A DNA stretch of 64,000 nucleotides from Megasphaera lornae (lineage in GTDB: Bacteria; Bacillota; Negativicutes; Veillonellales; Megasphaeraceae), in NCBI RefSeq assembly GCF_000214495.1, contig NZ_AFIJ01000007.1, positions 84,046 through 148,045 of the forward strand, in the 5' to 3' direction. Below, piece by piece: positions 44,614 to 53,186 of this stretch. Numbering within the stretch: the first letter of the stretch is position 1; each line of letters begins with the position of its first letter. Position numbers and translations under genes: made by a program. A model generated the notes under the pieces. That model searched no databases and was not told the origin of the DNA. It saw only the letters and a program-made list of their open reading frames with translations.

Positions 44614-46041
44614 TTAGAATACAAATACGAGCTGTGCTTTGGTCTGTTCGCCCAATTTTGTTTTCACAACTGCATTTTCTTCTTTCTTTACTTTCGAAGC
44701 AAAGGATTGTTTGAACTGAAGTTTGGCGTTCTTGGCAAAGGTGTAGTCTACACCGATCCCCCAAGATTTAACGTTGCTCTTCAAATTGCCGCCTCTCCAG
44801 GTACCGCCGTTTACAAAATCAAACTTGTCGGCATTCAAGTAATCTACCCATACATCCCAAGATTTCGGCGTCGCAAAATCCGCTTTGCCGTACGTTACCT
44901 TACCGTACCAGGAAGCCGGTTTAGAAGTCGTTACCTTATTTTCCGTGTCATATACCTTATATTTTTCGTAGCTTACTAACGCCTTTACTTGATCGGCTAC
45001 TTTCGCCTGTACGGAAGCCCCGTATGCATGTGTACTCGTATTCGCTGCGCCCGTTACCACATTGGCAAAGTAAGCACCTACCGTGGCATAATCGCAAACT
45101 GCCGCCTGCGCTTGCACATACCCCACTTTATAGGATGCATCCGCTTTTAATTTCGCATAGCCGCCCTGCACACTGACTTTGTCCGCAGCCACTTGTGCTT
45201 CTACACCGTCTACTACATCGTCATAAATATAGCCCTGTCCCAAGGTCAAATCATGACGACCGGCCAATACGCTGACCTGATCGGCAACCTTGGCCTGTAC
45301 ATTGGCCACATTTACATGGGCATATGCAGAGTTAGCTTCATGGACATCATTAAATTGCCCCTTATATTTGAAGCCGATGTTCGCTTTTACATTTTTACTT
45401 ACCTTTGCCGTAGCTTTAAGTTGTGCTGTATACGAATAGGAGTCATCTCCCGTAACGGCGCCGGATTTATAGGCATCAGCATCCGCCTTCAAGGTTCCAT
45501 ACGTATTATCTTTAGTATACTTTTTATCTTTGTTTTCTTTTACGGTTTCCCCGGACTGCCAGTTAGCCGGTTTCATCGTGTAGTTTTGCGTTTTATCAAC
45601 TGCTACATCCTTATAATTGGCTACATCATAGTCTCTGGTAGATGCCGCTTTATGATTGTAATCCACCTTGAACGTACCGGAGAATTTCACCGTGCCGACT
45701 TGATCTTCCAAGTTGGCAACACGTACGCCCAAGTTATTCAATTCGCCGGCAAATTCATTGGCCAATTTGTTAATGACCGCCCGTTGCTGTGCATTGGCAC
45801 GATCGGCATGTGCCATAGCTTTAGCCGTAATTTCCGCCGCTTCATAGCGGGTAATGTTGCGGTTCCCTTGGAAATGCGTGCCGTCCACACCCTGAAGAAT
45901 ACCGGAGTTAGCCAAGGTAACAACCGATTTGTACGCCCAGCTGTCTGCCGGTACATCGGCAAACGGATTGGCTGCAAAGGCGCAAGTGGCGCCTACCGCC
46001 ATGGTGGCCGCGAGAGCGGCGAGAATCTTTGTCTTTTTCAT
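44614..46041 (-). CDS. ompM: OmpM-type SLH-domain outer-membrane porin (1)
   Basis: 475 aa. Signal peptide (about 1-23, AALAATMAVGATCAFA), one SLH domain (about 25-75, FADVPADSWAYKSVVTLANSGILQG, GNRNITRYEAAE), a short coiled coil (RANAQQRAVINKL...NNLGVRVANLEDQ), then an outer-membrane beta-barrel (about 118-475) with alternating strands ending in phenylalanine (KAQLVFVF). In Veillonella such proteins join the outer membrane to peptidoglycan through the SLH domain and also act as pores. One of four adjacent paralogues with near-identical first 120 residues and differing barrels. AAGAGG precedes the ATG. Confidence 0.93.
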   Translation of the reverse strand: MKKTKILAALAATMAVGATCAFAANPFADVPADSWAYKSVVTLANSGILQGVDGTHFQGNRNITRYEAAEITAKAMAHADRANAQQRAVINKLANEFAGELNNLGVRVANLEDQVGTVKFSGTFKVDYNHKAASTRDYDVANYKDVAVDKTQNYTMKPANWQSGETVKENKDKKYTKDNTYGTLKADADAYKSGAVTGDDSYSYTAQLKATAKVSKNVKANIGFKYKGQFNDVHEANSAYAHVNVANVQAKVADQVSVLAGRHDLTLGQGYIYDDVVDGVEAQVAADKVSVQGGYAKLKADASYKVGYVQAQAAVCDYATVGAYFANVVTGAANTSTHAYGASVQAKVADQVKALVSYEKYKVYDTENKVTTSKPASWYGKVTYGKADFATPKSWDVWVDYLNADKFDFVNGGTWRGGNLKSNVKSWGIGVDYTFAKNAKLQFKQSFASKVKKEENAVVKTKLGEQTKAQLVFVF

Positions 46042-46212
46042 ACTGCATGACCTCTTTTCCCAAAATACTGAAACTGATTTTAGGAACGCTGAAATCGCTT
46101 TATCGCCCCGCCTGTCTCCAAGTTGTCCTTGTTGCCTTGCAGATGCCGTGTCGACGCTGTCGATTGCCGCTGTTCCCGAATGATTCCCATACTTTATGGG
46201 AATCTTGTTGTC

Positions 46213-46242
46213 GTTGTATCATTTTATACATCATTTTGTCAA
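46213..46242 (-). promoter_or_regulatory. Promoter of porin 1
   Basis: Minus strand TTGACA (46237-46242), 18-base spacer, TACAAC (46213-46218). The spacer contains ATGTATAAAATGA, shared with the other porin promoters. A leader of about 165 bases follows, with a stretch conserved in porins 2 and 3 (GCAAGGCAAC, AACTTGGAGAC). Confidence 0.7.
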
Positions 46243-46343
46243 TAAAATACTAAACCTCCATGTTTTAAGCCGTTTTTCTACGTTTTTATTAATATTTATC
46301 AATACTGTTTGTTGAATAGTCTTCCTTCCCCATCTTTTATAAT

Positions 46344-46375
46344 AAAAAAAGGAATCACCGCCGTGATTCCTTTTC
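46344..46375 (-). terminator. Terminator of porin 2
   Basis: Hairpin AAAAGGAATCAC / GTGATTCCTTTT, 11 bases after the stop, T7 on the minus strand. Confidence 0.88.
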
Positions 46376-46385
46376 CGCCTGTCGT

Positions 46386-47864
46386 TTAGAACAAAAATTC
46401 AAGTTGCACCTTGGTCTGTTCGCCTACTTTCGTTTTAACCGCTGCATGCGGTTCGTACTTCAATTTCGAAGCAAACGATTGTTTAAACTGAACTTTGGCA
46501 TTTTTGGCAAAAATATAATCCGCACCGATCCCCCAAGATATAATATTATCCGCCAAATCGCCTTCCCTCCAAGTACCGCCATTTACGCCGCCGGTTTCAA
46601 CACTGAAGGCAAACGAATCAGCATTCAAATAATCTACCCAGACATCCCAAGATTTCGGCGTAGCAAAATCCGCTTTGCCGTATGTTACCTTACCATACCG
46701 GGCAACCGAATTGTCACGCGCTTGTTTAGCTGTGCTGTCATATGCTCTAAATTTTTCATAACTTGCCAGCGCCTGCACCTGCTTGCCTACGTTCGCCTGT
46801 ACGAAAGCGCCGTACACCTGGGTGGAGGCATCCTTCGGTTCATTGGGTACCACTACATGTCCATAGTACGCGCCTATGCCGGCAACATCGCTCACCGCCG
46901 CCCGGGCTTGTACATACCCTACTTTATAGTCTGTAAAATCTTTTGCCTTTAATTTCGCATAGCCGGCCTGCACACTGACTTTGTCCGCAGCCACTTGTGC
47001 TTCTACACCGTCCACTACATTATCATAAATATACCCCTGTCCCAAGGTCAACGTATGACGACCGGCCAATACGCTGACCCGATCGGCAACCTTGGCCTGT
47101 ACATTGGCCACATTTACATGAGCATAAGCCTTGTCGGCGCCGGCGGCGTCATTGAATGTCCCTTTATATTTGAACCCAATGTTCGCTTTTACGTTTTTAC
47201 TTACCTTTGCCGTAGCCGTAAGTTGTGCCGTATACGAATACGAAGCATCTCCCGTAACGGCGGCCTTTTTAGCCGTCTCAATATATTCGCCGGCATTTTT
47301 CTTCACCTCACCGTACGTACCTTCGTTACTATACTTCTGTTCTTTATCTGCACTTACGGTTTCCCCGGACTGCCAGTCAGCCGGCTGCATCGCGTGGTCA
47401 TGAGTGTTATTCTTAATATCATCTTTTATGCCTTTATAATTGGCTACATCATAGTCTCTAGTAGATGCCGCTTTATGATTATAATCCACCTTGAACGTAC
47501 CGGAGAATTTCACCGTGCCGACTTGATCTTCCAAGTTGGCAACACGTACGCCCAAGTTGTTCAATTCGCCGGCAAATTCATGGGCCAATTTATTAATGAT
47601 CGCCCGTTGCTGTGCATTGGCCCGATCGGCATGTGCCATGGCTTTAGCCGTAATTTCCGCCGCTTCATAGCGAGTAATGTTGCGGTTACCTTGAAAATGC
47701 GTGCCGTCCACGCCCTGAAGAATCCCGGAGTTAGCCAAGGTAACTACCGATTTGTACGCCCAGCTGTCTGCCGGTACATCGGCGAACGGATTGGCTGCAA
47801 AGGCGCAAGTGGCGCCTACCGCCATGGTGGCCGCGAGAGCGGCGAGAATCTTTGTCTTTTTCAT
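46386..47864 (-). CDS. ompM: OmpM-type SLH-domain outer-membrane porin (2)
   Basis: 492 aa, same layout as the neighbouring porins: signal peptide, SLH domain (about 25-75), coiled coil and a barrel from about residue 118 to the terminal phenylalanine (VQLEFLF). Differences from porin 1 concentrate in loop-like stretches (about 140-210 and 355-385), such as KDDIKNNTHDHAMQ. The ORF can be read 21 bases further up, but AAAGAGGTATACAGT before the ATG at 47864 fixes the start. The 5' region is nearly identical to that of porin 3 over more than 150 bases, which shows recent duplication or conversion. Confidence 0.93.
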   Translation of the reverse strand: MKKTKILAALAATMAVGATCAFAANPFADVPADSWAYKSVVTLANSGILQGVDGTHFQGNRNITRYEAAEITAKAMAHADRANAQQRAIINKLAHEFAGELNNLGVRVANLEDQVGTVKFSGTFKVDYNHKAASTRDYDVANYKGIKDDIKNNTHDHAMQPADWQSGETVSADKEQKYSNEGTYGEVKKNAGEYIETAKKAAVTGDASYSYTAQLTATAKVSKNVKANIGFKYKGTFNDAAGADKAYAHVNVANVQAKVADRVSVLAGRHTLTLGQGYIYDNVVDGVEAQVAADKVSVQAGYAKLKAKDFTDYKVGYVQARAAVSDVAGIGAYYGHVVVPNEPKDASTQVYGAFVQANVGKQVQALASYEKFRAYDSTAKQARDNSVARYGKVTYGKADFATPKSWDVWVDYLNADSFAFSVETGGVNGGTWREGDLADNIISWGIGADYIFAKNAKVQFKQSFASKLKYEPHAAVKTKVGEQTKVQLEFLF

Positions 47865-48033
47865 ACTGTATACCTCTTTTCCCAAAATACTGAAATGTTT
47901 TCAGGAATAAAAAATAAGTGCGGTGACACATCCCGTCTCCAAGTTTGCCTCGTTGCCTTGCAGAGCCTTATGTCGCTACACGTACTTCCTATATTCCCGC
48001 ATGATTCCGATTGTTTATCAAAATCATGTGGTC

Positions 48034-48063
48034 ATTCTATCATTTTATACATATTTTTGTCAA
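48034..48063 (-). promoter_or_regulatory. Promoter of porin 2
   Basis: Minus strand TTGACA (48058-48063), 18-base spacer, TAGAAT (48034-48039), about 170 bases before the ATG; shares the ATGTATAAAATGA spacer motif. Confidence 0.78.
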
Positions 48064-48152
48064 TAAAATGCTTGTTATATGTGTTTTAAGCCTTTTTTCT
48101 ATGTATTTATTAATATTTATCACTTTTTTTATGGTAAGTTATCATTTTATAC

Positions 48153-48187
48153 AAAAAAAAGGAATCACTGTCGTGATTCCTTTTTTG
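48153..48187 (-). terminator. Terminator of porin 3
   Basis: Hairpin AAAAGGAATCAC / GTGATTCCTTTT like that of porin 2, with T8 on the minus strand, just after the stop. Confidence 0.88.
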
Positions 48188-48194
48188 GTATCGT

Positions 48195-49628
48195 TTAGAA
48201 TACAAATACGAGTTGTGCTTTTGTGGTTTCAGCAAATTTAACTTTTGCTCCCTGTACGGGTTCCGTTTTCTTCTTAGAAGCCAACGTCTGTTTTATTTCC
48301 AACTTAGCATTCTTGGCAAATACATAATCTACCCCGATCCCCCAAGAAGTAGACGCATTATTTTTTAAATTATAAATACGCCAATCTCCCGAAACAGGAA
48401 TGCTGAATTTATCCGTATTCAAATAATCTACCCAAATATCCCAAGATTTCGGCGTGGCAAAATCCGCATTTCCGTACATTACCTTGCCGTACCGGACAGC
48501 AGCGCTATCCGTCGTTTTCTTATTGTTCGTATCATATACATGATACTTTTCATAGCTTACCAACGCTTGTACCTTATCGCTTACCTTCGCCTGTAAAGAA
48601 GCGCCGTACACCTGAGTGGAGATCTCCTTCGAGGCACCGGGTACCACTACATGTCCATAGTAAGCGCCTACAGCGGCACGATCACAGACCGTCGCCTTAG
48701 CTTGTACATAGGCCAGTTTATAATTCTTTGCTTCTTTTAACTTGGCATAGCCGGCACTGAAATCCGCTGTTTTGCCGGCATACTGTACTGCCGCACCTTC
48801 CGCCACGTCATCATAAATATAGCCCTGTCCCAAGGTCAACTCATGCCGCCCTGCCAATACGCTCACCCGATCAGTTACGGCAGCTTGTACATTAGCCACA
48901 TTTACATAGGCATGAGAAGCTTCCGCCTGCTCGCTGTTTTTAAACTCATCCGTATACTTAAAACCGAAAGCCGCCTGAATCTTATCGCTTACTTTTGCCG
49001 TCGCTTGTAACTTAGCTTCATACGAATACGAAGCGTCTCCCTGTACTGCCGTGTTTTTGTCTCTCTTCTTTTCCACATTATCTGTGGCGCGTCTTACAGA
49101 AGCTGCATATTTCGGATCGGTTAACGTGTCTTTTTTTGCATAAATATCTTGCACACTCATCCATTTTTCCGACTCTTTCGGTGCAGCGGCAGGTTTTTTG
49201 TAATTATTTATATCCAATTCGGTCGTATTCGCCCCATGATGAATATAAGTACCTTTAAAACCTCCGGAGAATTTCACCGTGCCGACTTGGTCTTCCAAAT
49301 TGGCAACACGTACGCCCAAGGTATTCAATTCGCCGGCAAATTCATTGGCCAATTTATTAATGATCGCCCGTTGCTGTGCATTGGCCCGATCGGCATGTGC
49401 CATGGCTTTAGCCGTAATTTCCGCCGCTTCATAGCGAGTAATGTTGCGGTTACCTTGAAAATGCGTGCCGTCCACGCCCTGAAGAATCCCGGAGTTAGCC
49501 AAGGTGACTACCGATTGGTACGCCCAGCTGTCTGCCGGTACATCGGCGAACGGATTGGCTGCAAATGCGCAAGTGGCGCCTACCGCCATGGTGGCCGCGA
49601 GAGCGGCGAGAATCTTTGTCTTTTTCAT
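48195..49628 (-). CDS. ompM: OmpM-type SLH-domain outer-membrane porin (3)
   Basis: 477 aa. N-terminal 120 residues match porins 1 and 2 except for single changes (AYQSV in place of AYKSV, ELNTLG in place of ELNNLG). The barrel differs more: it starts FSGGFKGTYIHHGANTTELD and has loop insertions at about 150-195 (including KPAAAPKESEKWMS). The terminal KAQLVFVF is kept. The ATG at 49628 has AAAGAGG upstream. Own promoter and terminator. Confidence 0.93.
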   Translation of the reverse strand: MKKTKILAALAATMAVGATCAFAANPFADVPADSWAYQSVVTLANSGILQGVDGTHFQGNRNITRYEAAEITAKAMAHADRANAQQRAIINKLANEFAGELNTLGVRVANLEDQVGTVKFSGGFKGTYIHHGANTTELDINNYKKPAAAPKESEKWMSVQDIYAKKDTLTDPKYAASVRRATDNVEKKRDKNTAVQGDASYSYEAKLQATAKVSDKIQAAFGFKYTDEFKNSEQAEASHAYVNVANVQAAVTDRVSVLAGRHELTLGQGYIYDDVAEGAAVQYAGKTADFSAGYAKLKEAKNYKLAYVQAKATVCDRAAVGAYYGHVVVPGASKEISTQVYGASLQAKVSDKVQALVSYEKYHVYDTNNKKTTDSAAVRYGKVMYGNADFATPKSWDIWVDYLNTDKFSIPVSGDWRIYNLKNNASTSWGIGVDYVFAKNAKLEIKQTLASKKKTEPVQGAKVKFAETTKAQLVFVF

Positions 49629-49797
49629 ACTGTATACCTCTTTTCCCAAAATACTGCAATGTTTTCAGGAATAAAAAATAAGTGCGGTGACACATCCCGT
49701 CTCCAAGTTTGCCTCGTTGCCTTGCAGAGTCTTATGCCGCTACACGTACTTTCTATATTCCCGCATGATTCCGATTGTTTATCAAAATCATGTGGCC

Positions 49798-49827
49798 ATT
49801 CTATCACTTTATACATATTTTTGTCAA
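49798..49827 (-). promoter_or_regulatory. Promoter of porin 3
   Basis: Minus strand TTGACA (49822-49827), 18-base spacer, TAGAAT (49798-49803). Leader nearly identical to that of porin 2. Confidence 0.78.
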
Positions 49828-49914
49828 TAAAATACTTTGTTTATATATTTAAAGCCTTTTTTCTGTGTTTTTATTAATATTTATCAATATTGTTATTAAT
49901 AGTTATCATTTTAT

Positions 49915-49950
49915 ACAAAAAAAAGGAATCACTGTCGTGATTCCTTTTTT
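49915..49950 (-). terminator. Terminator of porin 4
   Basis: Hairpin AAAAGGAATCAC / GTGATTCCTTTT, eight bases after the stop, T8 on the minus strand; same hairpin as porin 3. Confidence 0.88.
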
Positions 49951-49957
49951 GTACACC

Positions 49958-51373
49958 TTAAAATACAAATACAACTTGCGCTTTTGTCTGTTCCCCCAAC
50001 TTGGTATTTATAACCTTTATATCGGACTTTTTCTTCGATGCAAAACTTTGTTGTAATTGGAATTTGGCATGTTTAGCGAACACATACTCTACACCTGCAC
50101 CCCAAGATTTCACATCTTTTTGTAAGTTACCGCTTCTCCAGGTGGCGCCGTTTACCATAGCGAAATCATCCGCCTGCAAATAATCCACCCAAATATCCCA
50201 AGATTTCGGCGTGGCAAAATCCGCATTTCCATACGTTACCTTGCCATACCAGGAAGCCGGTTTAGACTTCGTTTCATGTGTGTCCGTTTTATATTCCTTA
50301 TACTTTTCATAGCTTACTAACGCCTTTACTTGATCAGACACTTTCGCCTGTACGGAAGCCCCGTATACCTGCGTACGCAAATTCGGTTCACCCGTCATGA
50401 CCTTTCCGAAATAAGCGCCTACAGCAACCCGATCACAGACCGCCGCCTTGGCTTGTACATACCCTACTTTATATGTCGGATAATCAGCTTTTAATTTGGC
50501 ATAGCCTGCGCTGAGCTCTACTTTTTTACCGCCATACTGTACTTCCGCACCGTCTACCGTATCATCATAAATATAGCCCTGTCCCAAGGTCAGGTTATAC
50601 CGACCTGCCAAGACACTGACCCGATCGGCAACCTCGGTCTGTACATTGGCCACGTTTACATGAGCATAAGCCTTATCGGCGTCGCCGTTTTTGACGAATT
50701 CACCTTTATATTTAAAGCCGACAACCGCTTTTGTCTTATCACTTACTTTTGCCGTCGCCGTAAGTTGTGCCGTATACGAATACGAGTCATCTCCCGTTAT
50801 TTTCTTCACTGCAGCATCACGACTATTGGCAGCTGCCGCGGCTCGCGTCACCGAAGTCCGTTCAAGCAAATTCGGTTGCGGAATGTCGGCGGCGGCTTTC
50901 CATACGGGAGTCTTCTTTACTTTTTTTGCTACGAGGAACGTTTGATAGTTAGCTGTATCAATTTCTGTTTTTTGTGCACCTTTGTAATTATACTCCGCCT
51001 TGAAGGTACCGGAGAATTTCACCGTGCCGACTTGGTCTTCCAAATTGGCGACACGTACGCCCAAGTTGTTCAATTCGCCGGCAAATTCATGGGCCAATTT
51101 GTTAATAACCGCCCGTTGCTGTGCATTGGCCCGATCAGCATGTGCCATGGCTTTAGCCGTAATTTCCGCCGCTTCATAGCGAGTAATGTTGCGGTTACCT
51201 TGGAAATGCGTGCCGTCCACGCCCTGAAGAATCCCGGAGTTAGCCAACGTAACTACCGATTTGTACGCCCAGCTGTCTGTCGGTACATCGGCGAACGGAT
51301 TGGCTGCAAAAGCGCAGGTGGCGCCTACCGCCATGGTGGCCGCGAGAGCGGCGAGAATTTTTACCTTTTTCAT
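49958..51373 (-). CDS. ompM: OmpM-type SLH-domain outer-membrane porin (4)
   Basis: 471 aa, first gene of the four in transcription order. Signal peptide MKKVKILAALAATMAVGATCAFA, SLH domain with PTDSWAYKSV, coiled coil, barrel from about 118 with FKAEYNYKGAQKTEID, ending in KAQVVFVF. A reading from 51451 would add 26 unrelated residues; AAAAGAGGTCATG before the ATG at 51373 marks the start. Its leader differs from the other three except for the last 30 bases before the start. Confidence 0.93.
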   Translation of the reverse strand: MKKVKILAALAATMAVGATCAFAANPFADVPTDSWAYKSVVTLANSGILQGVDGTHFQGNRNITRYEAAEITAKAMAHADRANAQQRAVINKLAHEFAGELNNLGVRVANLEDQVGTVKFSGTFKAEYNYKGAQKTEIDTANYQTFLVAKKVKKTPVWKAAADIPQPNLLERTSVTRAAAAANSRDAAVKKITGDDSYSYTAQLTATAKVSDKTKAVVGFKYKGEFVKNGDADKAYAHVNVANVQTEVADRVSVLAGRYNLTLGQGYIYDDTVDGAEVQYGGKKVELSAGYAKLKADYPTYKVGYVQAKAAVCDRVAVGAYFGKVMTGEPNLRTQVYGASVQAKVSDQVKALVSYEKYKEYKTDTHETKSKPASWYGKVTYGNADFATPKSWDIWVDYLQADDFAMVNGATWRSGNLQKDVKSWGAGVEYVFAKHAKFQLQQSFASKKKSDIKVINTKLGEQTKAQVVFVF

Positions 51374-51535
51374 ACTACATGACCTCTTTTCCCAAAATAC
51401 TGTTACTACTTTCGAAAAGCACCGGCGACGCAGTATACATTTGCGCTGCAAGGTTCTCTGTTATCCTGCCGCTACACATACCCACGCCGAACGGCTTTTC
51501 TTATGAACTTTGGCTGTCGCAAAATTCCTAGTTGT

Positions 51536-51565
51536 ATAGTATCACTTTATACATTTTTATGTCAA
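51536..51565 (-). promoter_or_regulatory. Promoter of porin 4
   Basis: Minus strand TTGACA (51560-51565), 18-base spacer, TACTAT (51536-51541); spacer shares ATGTATAAA(G)TGA with the others. Confidence 0.75.
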
Positions 51566-51724
51566 TATTATTCCATTTATGCAAGTAATTATCGTTTTTA
51601 TCGTTTATAGCAATAATTATATACATTTACTCATCATTATTTATATTCAAACCAACTGCTTAGTGCTCCGGAATAAAAAAAACATAACTATATACTCCCT
51701 TTTACGGGTTTTAACGAAAACCAT

Positions 51725-51753
51725 TTGACAAAATCCGCCAAGCACGGTATAAT
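51725..51753 (+). promoter_or_regulatory. Consensus promoter of the tRNA cluster
   Basis: Plus strand TTGACA (51725-51730), 17-base spacer, TATAAT (51748-51753): perfect consensus boxes, 12 bases before tRNA-Pro. Confidence 0.9.
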
Positions 51754-51765
51754 TCATTTTGTTGG

Positions 51766-51842
51766 CGGGGCATAGCGCAGTTTGGCAGCGCACCTGGCTT
51801 GGGACCAGGGGGTCGCAGGTTCAAATCCTGCTGCTCCGACCA
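51766..51842 (+). tRNA. tRNA-Pro (anticodon TGG)
   Basis: 77 bases including encoded CCA. Acceptor arms CGGGGCA / TGCTCCG, anticodon loop CTTGGGA, T-arm GGTTCAAATCC. Clover-leaf pairs check by eye. Confidence 0.97.
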
Positions 51843-51852
51843 CACGAGAAAT

Positions 51853-51926
51853 GCGGGTGTAGCTCAATGGTAGAGCGCCAGCCTTCCAAGCTGGTTACGT
51901 GGGTTCGATTCCCATCACCCGCTCCA
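51853..51926 (+). tRNA. tRNA-Gly (anticodon TCC)
   Basis: 74 bases including encoded CCA. Acceptor arms GCGGGTG / CACCCGC, anticodon loop CTTCCAA, T-arm GGTTCGATTCC. Confidence 0.97.
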
Positions 51927-51934
51927 TTTATTAT

Positions 51935-52011
51935 GACTCAGTAGCTCAGCTGGATAGAGCAACAGCCTTCTAAGCTGTGGGTCTAGAGTTCGAATCTCTA
52001 CTGGGTCACCA
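51935..52011 (+). tRNA. tRNA-Arg (anticodon TCT)
   Basis: 77 bases including encoded CCA. Acceptor arms GACTCAG / CTGGGTC, anticodon loop CTTCTAA, T-arm AGTTCGAATCT. Confidence 0.97.
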
Positions 52012-52016
52012 ACTAT

Positions 52017-52044
52017 AACCTCGTTCACTGAACGAGGTTTTTTT
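52017..52044 (+). terminator. Terminator of the tRNA cluster
   Basis: AACCTCGTTC / GAACGAGGTT hairpin followed by T7 on the plus strand. Confidence 0.9.
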
Positions 52045-52061
52045 ATGATTCCCGCCTTTTA

Positions 52062-52116
52062 AATACAAATAAGCCGGTATACGACTATCCTGTCCGTATA
52101 CCAGCTTATTTGTATT
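52062..52116. repeat. Long inverted repeat after the 3D-domain gene
   Basis: Arms of about 22 bases (AATACAAATAAGC then GGTATACG, with one mismatch) around an 11-base loop. It probably ends transcription of the minus-strand gene 47 bases away, though the T-run is weak. Confidence 0.6.
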
Positions 52117-52162
52117 TTCTTTTGCTATGCGTAAAAGCTTACCGCACTGTCCGCACAGCGAC

Positions 52163-53134
52163 TTATTCCAAAATATACACGGGCACGCTGCGCCGCCCGA
52201 AGCTCATACAAGAATTATAATCTTCCATACATAAATCAATACGATTCCCTAATATGGCTCCGCCCGTATCTTCTGCAACAGCCACGCCATAACCGGGAAT
52301 ATACACTTTGGTTCCCAACGGGATAACCCGCGGATCTACCGCAACAACACCGCGACGGGCGCGGGTTCCCATACGCGTTAACCCTTTGCCGTTGCCGTCT
52401 GTCGGCAAATATGCCGTTGCCTGCATGGAAATCACTTGCTTATACCGCGATAATGAGCCTGTATTAATCACTTGTTTCGTCCCTACATGACGAATAAGCG
52501 GCTTCATTTCCGTAAGTAATTTCGTCGATACCGGTTCTTGTGAAACAACCTTTCCTTCCATGGTCACAATTTTAACCGTTACCCGTTTACTGCCATTTTG
52601 GCCTTGTTGTACAATTTTTTCCTGTCCCTTGGGCAGGCTTTCATCAGGAATACTTTCAATAGCATACGGAAGTACTTGATCTTCCGTCAATGTTTTTTCG
52701 GTGAACGTACCGATCGTAATGGTCATCCCCTTGACTACCGGTCGGTCCGGATTGCCGAAGGGGCGGTAGCGATCACGGCTATACCCATATTGGCTTGCCG
52801 CATCCCACGCCGTTTGCTTGGCGGTCATGACGGTTCGTTTCACCCCGTTACAGACCAGGGTGACAGGAACGGCACGTCGCAATACTACGGTAGAACCGTC
52901 CTTTAATGCCGACGTCGACATGACCAATTCATCATATGGCCCTACGTTAATTTTTTGCTCACGCATAAGTGCGTCTTTATTAATTGCATGCGTATATACA
53001 GTCTGACTGACACCATCGGCTTCGATAACCACGGTTTTTCCTTTTTCCGCAAAACCGGCCAACGAAACAACTAAAATCAAAGCGATAATGGTAGCATACA
53101 TACGAGTTACGGGCCCTTGACAGCGTTTGTTCAT
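52163..53134 (-). CDS. YabE-like cell-wall protein with DUF348, G5 and 3D domains
   Basis: About 323 aa. N-terminal membrane anchor or signal (about residues 10-30), ubiquitin-like DUF348 repeats (about 33-135, VVIEADGVSQTVYTH and VPVTLVCNGVKRTVMT), a G5 domain (about 140-215, IESIPDESLPKGQEKIVQQGQNGSK), and a C-terminal 3D domain (about 235-323) with MQATAYLPTDGNGKG, VAVDPRVIPLGTKVYIPGYG, and the three Asp that name it (AVDP, AEDTGG, RIDLCM). 3D domains resemble the lytic transglycosylase MltA core, and such proteins act on peptidoglycan. AGGAGGG precedes the ATG; a near-consensus promoter overlaps the region just upstream. Confidence 0.9.
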   Translation of the reverse strand: MNKRCQGPVTRMYATIIALILVVSLAGFAEKGKTVVIEADGVSQTVYTHAINKDALMREQKINVGPYDELVMSTSALKDGSTVVLRRAVPVTLVCNGVKRTVMTAKQTAWDAASQYGYSRDRYRPFGNPDRPVVKGMTITIGTFTEKTLTEDQVLPYAIESIPDESLPKGQEKIVQQGQNGSKRVTVKIVTMEGKVVSQEPVSTKLLTEMKPLIRHVGTKQVINTGSLSRYKQVISMQATAYLPTDGNGKGLTRMGTRARRGVVAVDPRVIPLGTKVYIPGYGVAVAEDTGGAILGNRIDLCMEDYNSCMSFGRRSVPVYILE

Positions 53135-53157
53135 CAAATCCCTCCTAACTGACGCAT

Positions 53158-53186
53158 ATTCTACCAAAGGCGGACACGAGTGTCAA
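53158..53186 (-). promoter_or_regulatory. Promoter of the 3D-domain gene
   Basis: Minus strand TTGACA (53181-53186), 17-base spacer, TAGAAT (53158-53163), 23 bases before the ATG. The next 450 bases (53187-53633) are very AT-rich with no gene or RNA recognised. Confidence 0.8.

Larger units (their letters stand above)
44566..51565. repeat. Tandem array of four duplicated porin units (about 1.7 kb each)
   Basis: Each unit repeats promoter, long leader, SLH/coiled-coil coding part, variable barrel and the same type of terminator hairpin. Units 2 and 3 are most alike outside the barrel. The intergenic stretches (329-392 bases) also keep an AT-rich block with TTATTAATATTTATCA upstream of the promoters of units 1-3. 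Confidence 0.88.

Noticed and set aside
45193-51382. Long plus-strand ORFs (80-360 codons) antisense to the porins
   Set aside because: They mirror the porin coding sequence in all four copies, lack ribosome-binding sites and have odd residue composition; shadows of GC-biased codons in the porins.
51766-52011. tRNA cluster as integration site of a mobile element
   Set aside because: No integrase, transposase or repeated tRNA 3' end was seen on either side.
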